DNA of 64,000 bases from Palsa-504 sp963789225. GTDB taxonomy: Bacteria > Actinomycetota > Actinomycetes > Streptosporangiales > Streptosporangiaceae. Positions 9,137 through 17,511 of this stretch are shown here, piece by piece (the first letter of the stretch is position 1; each line of letters starts with the position of its first letter). A program made the position numbers and the translations under genes. The notes beneath the pieces are model-generated. The model worked only from the letters and a program-made list of their open reading frames with translations, did not search any database and was not told the origin of the DNA. The stretch is from positions 105,901 through 169,900 of the forward strand of contig CAWBKD010000021.1 in assembly GCA_963789225.1 (NCBI GenBank), read 5' to 3'.

Positions 9137-9535
9137 ATGACCACAGCCAGTGTCGGGATCGTCCTCGTCTCGCACAGTGCCGAACTGGCCCAGGGCGCGG
9201 CGAACCTCGCCGCGCAGGTCAGCGGCGGCACGGTGACGATCGTCGCGGCGGGCGGGACCGACGACGGCGACCTGGGCACGAGCGCGGCCAAGGTGGAGCA
9301 CGCGCTCCGCCAGGCTGACCGGGGTTCCGGCGTCGTGGTGCTCCCCGACCTGGGCAGCGCGGTGCTCACGGTGCGGGCGGTGCTCGAGGACTACGGCAGC
9401 GCGGGCACCGTACTGCTCGCGGACGCCCCCTTCGTGGAGGGGGCCGTGGCCGCCACGGTCATCGCCGCGGCGGGCGGAGACCTCAAGGCGGTCGCCACCG
9501 CGGCAGAGGAGGCGCGCCATGCCCGCAAGCTGTGA
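9137..9535 (+). CDS. dhaM: Dihydroxyacetone kinase phosphotransfer subunit DhaM (EIIA-Man type)
   Basis: 132 residues, one PTS EIIA-mannose domain. His13 in GIVLVSHSAELAQG is the phosphorylated histidine (position 9 in E. coli), and LPDLGSAVLTVRAV and LADAPFVEGAVAA are family signatures. E. coli DhaM is a fusion of EIIA, HPr-like and Enzyme I-like modules; here the three functions sit on three proteins. It would rephosphorylate ADP bound to DhaL. The HPr gene starts inside its last codons (17-base overlap), so the two are translated together. Confidence 0.9.
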   Translation: MTTASVGIVLVSHSAELAQGAANLAAQVSGGTVTIVAAGGTDDGDLGTSAAKVEHALRQADRGSGVVVLPDLGSAVLTVRAVLEDYGSAGTVLLADAPFVEGAVAATVIAAAGGDLKAVATAAEEARHARKL

Positions 9536-9791
9536 GCAGGAGATCACGCTGACCGGTGACCTGCACGCCCGCCCGGCCGGCGCGCTGGCCGTGGCGGCCG
9601 GGCGGTTTGCCGCAGAAATCAGGGTCACCGTGGGCGGTCGCACCGCCGACGCCAAGAGCGTCCTTTCCGTGATGGGCCTAGGCGCGACCAGCGGGCAGCA
9701 CGTGACCGTATCCGCGGCTGGCCCCGACGCTCGGGAGGCCGTCGCCGCGCTCGTCGCCATCCTCAGCGCGGCGACCAAGGTCGGCGGCTGA
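9519..9791 (+). CDS. ptsH: PTS phosphocarrier protein HPr
   Basis: 90 residues. DLHARPAGALAVAAGRF carries the phosphorylated His16 beside the conserved Arg, and KSVLSVMGLGA is the second HPr signature, with Ser47 at the place of the regulatory serine of Gram-positive HPr. It shuttles phosphate from the Enzyme I encoded at 6632 to DhaM. The start overlaps dhaM. No HPr kinase is in the window, so use of Ser47 is unknown. Confidence 0.9.
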   Translation: MPASCEQEITLTGDLHARPAGALAVAAGRFAAEIRVTVGGRTADAKSVLSVMGLGATSGQHVTVSAAGPDAREAVAALVAILSAATKVGG

Positions 9792-9822
9792 CGCTCAGCG
9801 GGACGGTCCCCGGCGCGAGTCG

Positions 9823-10653
9823 GTGATGATTGACGGCATGGGAACTGCGCCGGGAAACACGCCGCACCTGCCCGAGCCGACGGGTCCAGACCCGGTCGGT
9901 ACCACGTCCCTGTACCTGAAGGACCTCTCCCGTCCCGATCCCTGGGCCGCGGGGGTGGACGCACGGGAGCTGATGGTCTCGCTGTGGTACCCGGCGACGA
10001 CCTCGGACGGGCCGCGAGCCCCGTACATGACGCCCGCGGAGTCGGAACTCCAGCTCACGAGCAGGGATATAAGAGGCGTCCCGCCGGACGTGCTGAGCAC
10101 GACGCGGACCAACGCGGTCAGCGGCGCCACCCCGGCCGGGGGTGAGCGTGCCCTCCCGCTTGTCGTGCTCTCACCCGGCTTTACCAACCCCCGCAGCATC
10201 CTCACCGGGCTGGCCGAGGACCTGGCCAGCCACCGCTACATCGTGGCCGGAATTGACCACACGTACGAGAGCTTCGCCACGAGCTTTCCCGACGGGCGGG
10301 TCACCACCTGCCTGGCCCGTGAGGTGCGCGGGCGGGTCACGGGGTTCTGGGAGAAGGTGCAGGCAGGCCGGGCCGCCGATGTCTCCTTCGTGCTCAACGA
10401 GCTGACCGCTGCCCACCCGCCCTGGCCGGGCGCCGGGCTGATCGACCCGTCCAGGATCGGGATGGCCGGCCACTCCATCGGCGGCGCAGCCGCCATCTCG
10501 GCCATGGTGGCTGACTCCCGCATCCTCGCCGGCATCGGCATGGACGGCATGATTCCCAATCCGATCCCGGACGGCGGCCTGCGGGGTGTACCCCAAGCCC
10601 TGCTGGACGGGCCGTCGCCGCGCTTCCCCGAGGTCACGTTCTGTTCCCCGTAG
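9823..10653 (+). pseudogene. PAF-acetylhydrolase/lipase-like alpha/beta hydrolase, C-terminally truncated
   Basis: 276 residues. SLWYPA near residue 50, LSPGFTNPRS (oxyanion loop), GHSIGG (nucleophile Ser218) and GMDG (likely strand before the acid) match the platelet-activating-factor acetylhydrolase-like family. Relatives run well past 350 residues and end with a catalytic histidine. Here the frame leaves recognisable sequence after GMIPNPIPDGG and stops inside the 3' end of the convergent response regulator gene, with no candidate histidine region. The protein is therefore probably inactive. An ATG at 9838 is an alternative start. Confidence 0.7.
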
Positions 10654-11314
10654 TACCGGGGACGACCAGGCCCGACTCGTACGCGGTAACGACCGCCTGC
10701 GTCCGGTCGCGCAACCCGAGCTTGCTCAGCATCCGGCTGACGTGCGTCTTCACCGTCTCCTCCGTGACCACCAGGCGGGCGGCGATCTCCGGATTGGACA
10801 GACCCTCGGCGACCAGCCGCAGGACCTGCGTCTCCCGCGGTGTCAGCGTGCTCAGCGCGGCCGCGGGCGCGCCGTCCGGCCTGGGGCGCAGCCGCGCGAA
10901 CTCGCTGATCAGGCGGCGGGTGACGGCGGGCGCGAGCAGGGCCTCGCCCGCCGCGATGACCCGCACCGCGTCGAACAGCCGCTCGGCGGTGACGTCCTTG
11001 AGCAGGAATCCGCTGGCGCCGGCGCACAGCGCGTCGTAGACGTACTGGTCGAGGTCGAACGTCGTCAGGATGAGGACGCGGGGCCCCGGACCCTCGGCAA
11101 GCTGCCGGGTCGCCTCGATGCCGTCCATCACCGGCATCCGCACGTCCATCAGGACGACGTCGGGGGACAGCTCGCGGGACATCCGCACCGCCTCCGCACC
11201 GTCGCTGGCGGTACCGACGACCGTGAAGTCCGGCTGGGTCTCCAGCAGCGTGGCGAAGCCGGTGCGCACCACGTGGTGATCGTCCGCGACGATGATCCGG
11301 ACCGGACCGGTCAT
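10634..11314 (-). CDS. NarL/LuxR-family response regulator
   Basis: 226 residues. The receiver domain (1-120) has the acidic pair at residues 11-12, phospho-acceptor Asp57 in VLMDVRMP and the conserved Thr/Lys positions. The C-terminal LuxR helix-turn-helix (about 155-215) reads LTPRETQVLRLVAEGLSN then EETVKTHVSRMLSKLGL. The sensor kinase gene lies 27 bases upstream on the same strand. The ABC exporter starts divergently from the kinase and is the most likely target. Confidence 0.9.
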   Translation of the reverse strand: MTGPVRIIVADDHHVVRTGFATLLETQPDFTVVGTASDGAEAVRMSRELSPDVVLMDVRMPVMDGIEATRQLAEGPGPRVLILTTFDLDQYVYDALCAGASGFLLKDVTAERLFDAVRVIAAGEALLAPAVTRRLISEFARLRPRPDGAPAAALSTLTPRETQVLRLVAEGLSNPEIAARLVVTEETVKTHVSRMLSKLGLRDRTQAVVTAYESGLVVPGTTGNRT

Positions 11315-11341
11315 CAGGTCAGCTCCATCAGGTCAGCCCCA

Positions 11342-12559
11342 TCAGGTCAACTCCGCCACGGCGGGCAGCGTGGCCTCGATCAGGAAGCCGCCGCCCTGTG
11401 CCACGCCGATGCTCAGCTCGCCGCCCGCCGCGGCCGCACGCTCGCGCATGCCGGTCAGCCCGTGACCGTCCCCACTACCCAAAGGCACCACCGGCGGCCC
11501 GGGTCCGTTGTCCCGGATCCGCAGCCGCAGGTCGGCGTCGGTGAACCGCAGCTCCACGTCGACCGCCGCGCCCGGCGCGTGCCGCCTGGCGTTGGTCAGG
11601 CCCTCCTGGATGATGCGGTACGCGGCCAGCTCCACCCCGGGATCGAGCCGGCCGAGCGGCCCCGACACGATGAGCCTGGTCCCCGCGCCCGAGGTCTGCC
11701 TGGCCTCGTCGAGCAGTTCGTTCAACTGCGACAGGCCGGGCTGGGGCCGCCGGTCATCGCTCAACGCGACCGGATCCGCCGCCTGCGCGTCCTCGCGCAG
11801 CACGCCGAGCAGCCGCCGCATCTCGGTCAGGCCGGCCCGCGCCCGGTCCCCGATCTCCAGCAGCCGCTCCGCGCCCGCGTCGGGCATGCCCGGCGTCGCC
11901 AGCCGGGCCGTCTCGGCCTGCACGGCGATCATCGAGATGTGGTGGGCCACCACGTCGTGCAGTTCCCTGGCGATGCGCGCCCGCTCCCCGCGCGCCGTGT
12001 GCTCCACCAGGCTGTCCGCGATGACCTGGCGGGCGGCGCTGTGCGCGTGGGCCTGGACGCGGGCCTGCCGCGCGATCCCGGCCAGGGCCGCCGCCGGGGC
12101 GAGCGCCGCCAGCAGCACGGCCAGCACGCCTTCCTCGGAGCCGGGGGAGAGGGCTTCGGCCAGCGCCACGATCAGGAACGGCACCGCGAGCACCGGGGCC
12201 ACCAGCTGACCCCGGCCGCCGTCCCGGCCGAACCGGTACAGCACGATGAGCACGGCCGCCAGGCCCGCCACGGTCATGATCCTGTCCACGGTGAGCGACA
12301 GCACGCCGGCCACGCAGACGCAGACGGCGGCCGCCGCAGGCCCGAGGAACGCCAGCGGCACGGTGGTGCACAGGGCGAGGACGGCCGCCGTCAGCACGCC
12401 GGTCACGCTCGGGCCGCCGCGCGCGCCCGCCTCGGTCACGGCCGCCAGCCCCAGCACCACCCCCGCGATGACGGGTGCGTGCCGGGTGCCGAAGACCGCG
12501 GCTACCCGCCTGCCCCGGTCGGTCCAGCCGCCCTGCCAGTCAGCCACGATGCCAGTCAA
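11342..12559 (-). CDS. Two-component sensor histidine kinase (HisKA_3/DesK type)
   Basis: 405 residues. The N-terminal half has about five membrane helices (residues 25-170) and no large external domain, so it probably senses the membrane itself. His201 in RARIARELHDVVAHH is the phospho-acceptor of HisKA_3 kinases. The ATPase domain has NARRHAPGAAVDVEL (N box) and DNGPGPP with GHGLTGMRERAAAAGG (G boxes). The TTG at 12559 is used as start; a GTG four codons later is possible. Kinase and regulator form one unit divergent from the ABC genes. Confidence 0.88.
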   Translation of the reverse strand: MTGIVADWQGGWTDRGRRVAAVFGTRHAPVIAGVVLGLAAVTEAGARGGPSVTGVLTAAVLALCTTVPLAFLGPAAAAVCVCVAGVLSLTVDRIMTVAGLAAVLIVLYRFGRDGGRGQLVAPVLAVPFLIVALAEALSPGSEEGVLAVLLAALAPAAALAGIARQARVQAHAHSAARQVIADSLVEHTARGERARIARELHDVVAHHISMIAVQAETARLATPGMPDAGAERLLEIGDRARAGLTEMRRLLGVLREDAQAADPVALSDDRRPQPGLSQLNELLDEARQTSGAGTRLIVSGPLGRLDPGVELAAYRIIQEGLTNARRHAPGAAVDVELRFTDADLRLRIRDNGPGPPVVPLGSGDGHGLTGMRERAAAAGGELSIGVAQGGGFLIEATLPAVAELT

Positions 12560-12707
12560 CCATCACCCTCCGCTGCCATTGTCTGACCATCCGGCCCCGC
12601 GGCGCGTCACCCGGGGAGGGGATCCCGCCGTCCCCCGCAGGAGGCACGCGAAGACCGCTCCCCGGCGTGACGACGAGACCAGCCCCTGCTCCGTAGCGTG
12701 GCGTGGC

Positions 12708-13640
12708 ATGGAGGCAACTATCGAAGTCAATGGCCTGCGCAAGCGGTTCGGGCCGGTCCTGGCCCTGGGCGGGATGACGTTCACCGTCCAGCCCGGCCAG
12801 GTCACCGGGTTCGTCGGCCCGAACGGGGCGGGCAAGTCCACCACCCTGCGGGTCATCCTCGGCCTGGATGCGCCAGACCAGGGCACCGCGCTGATCGGCG
12901 GCCAGCGGTACCAGGACCTGCGCCGCCCGCTGAGCCACGTCGGGGCGCTGCTGGACGCCGGCGCCCTGCAGCCGAGTCGGTCGGCCCGCAACCACCTGCT
13001 GTGGCTGGCCCACTCCCAGGGCCTCGGGAGCAAGCGGGTCGACGAGGTGATCGGCCAGGCAGGCTTGGAATCGGCCGCCCGGCGGAAGGCCGGCGGTTAC
13101 TCCCTCGGCATGCGGCAGCGGCTGGGCATCGCCGCGGCGATGCTGGGCGACCCGCCAGCGCTGCTGTTCGACGAGCCGTTCAACGGCATGGACCCCGAGG
13201 GGATCGTGTGGATGCGGGGGTACCTCAGATCCCTAGCTAAACAGGGCCGCGCCGTCCTGGTCTCGAGCCACCTGATGAGCGAACTGCAAGACGCCGCTGA
13301 CCACCTGGTCGTGGTCGGCCGCGGGCAGGTCATCGCCGACACGAGCGTGGCGAGCCTGATCGCGTCCGCCTCGGGGGACCGGGTGCAGCTGCGCACCACC
13401 GCACGGACCGAGGCGATGACGGTGCTCGCTCACGCGGGGGCCACCGTCGCCGTCACCGGCCCCGACACCGCGACCGTTTCCGGGCTGGCCGCGGAGAAGA
13501 TCGTTACCCTTCTCACCGCGAAAGCGATCCCGTTCTCCGAGGTGTCGGCCCACCGCGCCACGCTCGAGGAGGCCTACATGGAACTGACCCGCGACGCGGT
13601 CGAGTTCCGCGCCGCCGCCCCCGAGGAGGCCGCGCGATGA
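12708..13640 (+). CDS. ABC transporter ATP-binding protein
   Basis: 310 residues from the ATG at 12708; the frame is open much further upstream but the extra sequence does not resemble a protein N-terminus. The Walker A motif GPNGAGKST (37-45), signature YSLGMRQRLGIAAAM, Walker B LLFDEPFNGMDPEG and the H-loop SSHLMSE are all present. The C-terminal 80 residues are the accessory domain seen in BcrA/CcmA-type exporters. The stop overlaps the first permease start, so ATPase and permeases are coupled. The divergent two-component pair suggests induction by a membrane-acting compound. Confidence 0.9.
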   Translation: MEATIEVNGLRKRFGPVLALGGMTFTVQPGQVTGFVGPNGAGKSTTLRVILGLDAPDQGTALIGGQRYQDLRRPLSHVGALLDAGALQPSRSARNHLLWLAHSQGLGSKRVDEVIGQAGLESAARRKAGGYSLGMRQRLGIAAAMLGDPPALLFDEPFNGMDPEGIVWMRGYLRSLAKQGRAVLVSSHLMSELQDAADHLVVVGRGQVIADTSVASLIASASGDRVQLRTTARTEAMTVLAHAGATVAVTGPDTATVSGLAAEKIVTLLTAKAIPFSEVSAHRATLEEAYMELTRDAVEFRAAAPEEAAR

Positions 13641-15250
13641 GCGCCCCGACCATCACGCCGTACCGCTCGGACGCGCCCCCCGGGCGCGGCGGGTTCGCCC
13701 AGCTGGTCCGCGCCGAATGGACCAAACTCCGCACCGTCCGGGGCTGGATCATCGGCGTGGTCATTGCGGCCCTGGTGACCATGGGGCTCGGGTGGTTCGC
13801 CGGCGTCGGCGGGAGCAGCTCGTGCAGTTCGGGGAACGGCCCCGCCCGCAGCGGCCGGTCCTGCGCGCCTACCTTCACCGAAGGGCCCGGCGGCGAGCCG
13901 GTGACCGACAACTTCTACTTCGTCCGCCAGCCGCTAGCCGGGAACGGCAGCATCACCGTCCGGGTCGCCTCGCTGACCGGCCAGCTCCCGATCATGAACA
14001 ACAACCCGGGCAACCCGAACCAGCAGGAGCAATTCCGCCCCGGGCTCCAGCCGTGGGCCAAGGCCGGCCTCATCATCAAGGACGGCACCACGCAGGGATC
14101 GGCCTACGCGGCCATCATGGTCACCGGGGACCACGGAGTGCGCCTGCAGTCCGACTACACGCAGGACACGCCGGGCCTGCCCGGTGCCGTCTCGGCGGCC
14201 AACCCGCGCTGGCTGCGGCTGACGCGCTCAGGCGACACCATCACGGGCTACGACTCGGCCGACGCCACGCACTGGACGCAGGTCGGCAGCGTGCGGCTGG
14301 CCGGGCTGCCCGGGACGGTCCAAGCCGGGCTGTTCGCCACGTCCCCGATCTACCAGACGCTCACCGAGAACTTCGGCGGGGGGTCCAACGGATCTGAAGA
14401 GCCCAGCACGGCTACCGGGGTCTTCGACCAGGTAGGCCTTTCGGGTTCATGGCCAGCGAGCGCCTGGACCGGAAGCTACGTCGGCAGCGGCAATTACTCG
14501 CCGGGCATCGGCAGCTACCGTCAGTTCCAAGGCCGGTTCACCGTGACCGGGTCCGGCGACATCGCGCCGGTCGTGTCCGGCCCCAGCGGCCCGGGCGGCC
14601 CCGTCATCACGATCGCGAACCTGCTCATCGGGACGTTCGCCGGGCTGATCGCGCTGATCGTCGTCGCGACGCTGTTCATCACGGCCGAGTACCGGCGCGG
14701 CCTGATCCGCACCACGCTGGCCGCCAGCCCGCGCCGGGGCCGCGTCCTGGGAGCCAAGGCCGTCGTGATCGGCTCGGCCAGCTTCGTGACCGGGCTGGTC
14801 GCCGCGGCCGCGGCGGTCTTCGTGGGCGAGGCGATCGCCCGCAGCAGGCAGTTCATCTTCCCGGTGTCCTGGGCGACCGAACTCCGCGTCATCGTCGGCA
14901 CCGCGGCGCTGATCGCCGTCGTCGCCGTCCTGGCCCTCGCGGTGGGCGCGATGGTCCGGCGCAGCGCCGCCGCCGTCACCCTGGTCATCGCGATCGTCGT
15001 GCTGCCCTACTTCCTGGCCATCATCGCGGCCCTGCCGGACAGCGTGGCCGACTGGATCGTGCGCCTCACGCCCGCGGCCGCGTTCGCCGTCCAGCAGGCC
15101 GTGACCGCCTACCCGCAGGTGGAGGCCATCTATTCACCCGCGGGCGGCTATTACCCGCTGCCCCCGTGGGCCGGTCTGCTCGTCCTCGTCGGCTGGGCCG
15201 CGCTCGCCCTGACAGCCGCCATCGCGCTGCTGCGGCGGAGGGACGCGTGA
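13637..15250 (+). CDS. ABC-2-like permease with a large extracytoplasmic insertion
   Basis: 537 residues. Helix one is at about residues 35-55 (WIIGVVIAALVTMGLGW). Between it and the five to six C-terminal helices (from about residue 328) lies a roughly 270-residue polar segment outside the membrane. The segment PWAKAGLIIKDGT, then GVRLQSDYTQD, PRWLRLTRSGDTITGYDS and WTQVGSVRL resembles a concanavalin/LamG-like beta sandwich (DUF1349-like). The C-terminal part has TAEYRRGLIRTTLAASP, typical of exporter permeases. It overlaps the ATPase gene and is followed immediately by a second permease. Confidence 0.8.
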   Translation: MSAPTITPYRSDAPPGRGGFAQLVRAEWTKLRTVRGWIIGVVIAALVTMGLGWFAGVGGSSSCSSGNGPARSGRSCAPTFTEGPGGEPVTDNFYFVRQPLAGNGSITVRVASLTGQLPIMNNNPGNPNQQEQFRPGLQPWAKAGLIIKDGTTQGSAYAAIMVTGDHGVRLQSDYTQDTPGLPGAVSAANPRWLRLTRSGDTITGYDSADATHWTQVGSVRLAGLPGTVQAGLFATSPIYQTLTENFGGGSNGSEEPSTATGVFDQVGLSGSWPASAWTGSYVGSGNYSPGIGSYRQFQGRFTVTGSGDIAPVVSGPSGPGGPVITIANLLIGTFAGLIALIVVATLFITAEYRRGLIRTTLAASPRRGRVLGAKAVVIGSASFVTGLVAAAAAVFVGEAIARSRQFIFPVSWATELRVIVGTAALIAVVAVLALAVGAMVRRSAAAVTLVIAIVVLPYFLAIIAALPDSVADWIVRLTPAAAFAVQQAVTAYPQVEAIYSPAGGYYPLPPWAGLLVLVGWAALALTAAIALLRRRDA

Positions 15251-15252
15251 GG

Positions 15253-16029
15253 ATGTCCGCTGCGCTGCACGCGGAATGGACCAAGCTGCGCACGGTCTCC
15301 GGGCCGGCCTGGCTGCTGGCCGCGGTGGTCACGCTCACCACCGCGGTCAGCGCCCTCGCGGTCCAGGCGAACAGCTGCCCTTCCGGCGCCGTCTGCGCGG
15401 TCGACACGACCAAGCTCAGCCTGACCGGCGTTCAGCTCGGCCAGGCGGTGGTCGCCGTCCTGGCCGTGCTCGTGATCAGCAACGAGTACAGCACCGGGAT
15501 GATCCGGGTTACCCTCGCGGCGATGCCGCGCCGCACGATCGTGCTCGCCGCCAAGGCGGCGGTCCTCAGTTCCCTCGTGCTGGCCGCCGGTGTCCTCGCC
15601 GTGGCCGGATCGCTGCTGGCCGGGCGGCTCATCCTGCCCGGCCACGGCTTTACTCCCGCCCACGGCTTCGCGCTGCTTTCGCCCACCCCTTCGGTGCTCC
15701 GCGCCGCCGTCGGTTCGATTCTCTACCTGGCCCTGATCGCGCTCCTCAGCCTCGGGACCGCGACCATCGTGCGGGACTCCGCGGTGGCGGTCGGGATCGT
15801 CCTGGCGCTGCTTTACCTTTTCCCGATCGTCGCTAACGTGGTGGGCAATGCACAGTGGCACCGACACCTCGAGCAGATCGGCCCGATGACCGCCGGCCTC
15901 GCCATCCAGGCCACCACCGACCTGCGCAGCCTGCCCATCAGTCCGTGGGCGGGCCTCGGCGTGCTGGCCGCGTGGGCGGCGGGTGCGATGCTGATCGGCG
16001 GCCTGCTGCTCCGGCTGCGTGACGCGTGA
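15253..16029 (+). CDS. ABC-2-like permease, second subunit
   Basis: About 258 residues with six predicted helices. It begins AEWTKLRTVSGPAW like the preceding permease and contains SNEYSTGMIRVTLAAMPRR, the same cytoplasmic motif, but lacks the large external insertion. A short Cys-containing external loop (CPSGAVC) sits in its place. The two permeases probably form a heterodimer with the ATPase dimer. The ATG at 15253 follows the upstream stop; a GTG at 15247 in the same frame overlaps it. Its stop overlaps the next gene by 4 bases. Confidence 0.8.
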   Translation: MSAALHAEWTKLRTVSGPAWLLAAVVTLTTAVSALAVQANSCPSGAVCAVDTTKLSLTGVQLGQAVVAVLAVLVISNEYSTGMIRVTLAAMPRRTIVLAAKAAVLSSLVLAAGVLAVAGSLLAGRLILPGHGFTPAHGFALLSPTPSVLRAAVGSILYLALIALLSLGTATIVRDSAVAVGIVLALLYLFPIVANVVGNAQWHRHLEQIGPMTAGLAIQATTDLRSLPISPWAGLGVLAAWAAGAMLIGGLLLRLRDA

Positions 16030-17303
16030 TCCAGGTGCCCTGGCTGACCAGGAGGCTGTTCCCGATCCTCGGCACGATCGGCCTCATCCTCCTGGGCATG
16101 GCAGGCACGATCTGGGGGCCCCGCTACTACGGAACGAAGGCCTGGGCGACTCCCGATGACCTGTGGGCGACGCTGACCGCGGCGCAGCGGCTCCTGCACG
16201 GGGACCTGGGTGGCCTGTACACCCCACCCACCAACCTGGTCTCGTTCCCCGGCGCCGCGATCATCCTGGTCCCCGTCGTCGCGCTCATCGACGCCGTGGG
16301 CCTGCGGATCACGATCCCGGGCCCACCGCTGGGCGCCAACCACGGCGTGTGGCTGGTGGCCGGGTGCTACGAGACCGTCATCTCGGCCATGGTGCTGTTC
16401 GTCGCCGACGAGATCGCCGAACGCCTCGGCCTGTCCCGCCCCAAGCGCGCCCTCCTCGCCGCGGCGAGCGCCATCGCGCTGTGGAACGTCACGATCCGCT
16501 GGGGCCACCCGGAAGACGCCGTGGCGACCGGGCTGCTGCTCCTCGCCATCCTGGCCCTGTCCGAGTCGAGAACCGGGCGGGCCGGGTGGCTCATCGGGGC
16601 CGCGGTGGCCATCCAGCCGCTCGTCCTGCTCGCGATCCCGATCCTGCTCGCCGTCATCGAGCCGCGCCGCCTGCCGGGCTTCCTGGCCAGGTCGGCTGCT
16701 CCGGCGGCGGTCCTGCTGGCCGCGGCGGCCGCGGCGAACTGGCACGCCACCTATACCGCCGTCACCAAGCAGCCCAACTTCCCGCTGGTCGACCACCCGA
16801 CCCCGTGGCTGTTCCTCGCCCCGCACCTGAGCCGCAACTCGGTCGCCGCCGGGCCCGCCCGGACGCTGGCCATCGTGGTGGCCTGCGGGTGCGCCGTGGT
16901 GCTCGCCCGGCGCTGGCGGGCCAGACGGCGGGACCGAACGCCGCAGGAAGCCCTATGGACCCGGGACGAACTCAGGGAAATCGTGTGGTGGTGCGGGGTG
17001 GCGCTGGCCCTGCGCTGCGTGTTCGAGTCGGTGATGGTCGCCTACTACCTGTGGCCCCCGCTGGCCCTGGCCCTGATCGCCGCGTCGAGAAGCTGGGTCC
17101 GCATGCTCATCGCCGGATCGGTGGCGACGACGCTGACCTTCGTCACGCAGGACTCCTGGCGTAACACGTGGGGCTGGTACGCGATGGTCGTCGTGGGCCT
17201 CGCCGTAGCCCTCTGGGCCGCGAGCGACTGGTCGGTGCGCTCGGCGCCGAGGCAGTCCCTCCCCGAACCAGGCGAACAGTTCGTCACCGACAGCGCCTCC
17301 TGA
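16026..17303 (+). CDS. Polytopic membrane protein, glycosyltransferase-87-like
   Basis: 425 residues with about nine to ten hydrophobic helices. The first external loop carries ATPDDLWATLTAAQRLLHGD and a YTPPTN segment. This resembles GT-C-fold proteins of the DUF2029/GT87 type, which use an early acidic residue and lipid-linked sugars, but no diagnostic active-site motif can be confirmed. The GTG overlaps the stop of the second permease (GTGA), so it belongs to the ABC operon. It may modify or protect against the exported compound. The family assignment is weak. Confidence 0.55.
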   Translation: MIQVPWLTRRLFPILGTIGLILLGMAGTIWGPRYYGTKAWATPDDLWATLTAAQRLLHGDLGGLYTPPTNLVSFPGAAIILVPVVALIDAVGLRITIPGPPLGANHGVWLVAGCYETVISAMVLFVADEIAERLGLSRPKRALLAAASAIALWNVTIRWGHPEDAVATGLLLLAILALSESRTGRAGWLIGAAVAIQPLVLLAIPILLAVIEPRRLPGFLARSAAPAAVLLAAAAAANWHATYTAVTKQPNFPLVDHPTPWLFLAPHLSRNSVAAGPARTLAIVVACGCAVVLARRWRARRRDRTPQEALWTRDELREIVWWCGVALALRCVFESVMVAYYLWPPLALALIAASRSWVRMLIAGSVATTLTFVTQDSWRNTWGWYAMVVVGLAVALWAASDWSVRSAPRQSLPEPGEQFVTDSAS

Positions 17304-17336
17304 CGCGTCCCGCCACCGAGCCCGACCGCTGCCCCC

Positions 17337-17402
17337 GTACCAGCCCGACTCCGGCCCCCACCCAGCCACGTACCAGCGCGACTCCGGCCCGCCCCCAGCC
17401 AC
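17337..17402 (+). repeat. Two tandem 33-bp repeats
   Basis: Unit one is 17337-17369 and unit two 17370-17402, both starting gtaccagc and ending cagccac, with a few changes. They lie between the membrane-protein stop and the AT-rich promoter of the HNH gene. They are too few for a CRISPR array and have no spacers. Confidence 0.6.
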
Positions 17403-17403
17403 G

Positions 17404-17511
17404 TAAAAGATCTTGAAAACACGTTCGACTCCCTCTTGTAGCACTAGCCGAGACACGATAAACTCTAAGTAGAACAAATGTCAGGCCCCTATCCCGGACG
17501 GGCGGTGGTTC
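17404..17511 (+). promoter_or_regulatory. Probable promoter of the split HNH gene
   Basis: This short stretch is strikingly AT-rich for the window (tcttgaaaacacg, cacgataaactctaag). TTGAAA near 17414 and TAAACT near 17460 are promoter-like but too far apart to pair, so more than one promoter may be present. The ATG of the gene lies downstream with only a weak ggcggtgg ribosome site. Confidence 0.35.

Noticed and set aside
10586..12586. Long plus-strand open frame of 666 codons
   Set aside because: It lies opposite the two-component genes, is Arg/Gly/His-rich and has no family features. It is a GC-driven shadow.
12246..12707. N-terminal extension of the ABC ATPase
   Set aside because: The extra 154 codons overlap the kinase gene and divergent promoter and do not look like protein; the family N-terminus begins at 12708.
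17337..17402. Possible CRISPR-like repeats
   Set aside because: Only two adjacent 33-bp units without spacers and no cas genes.
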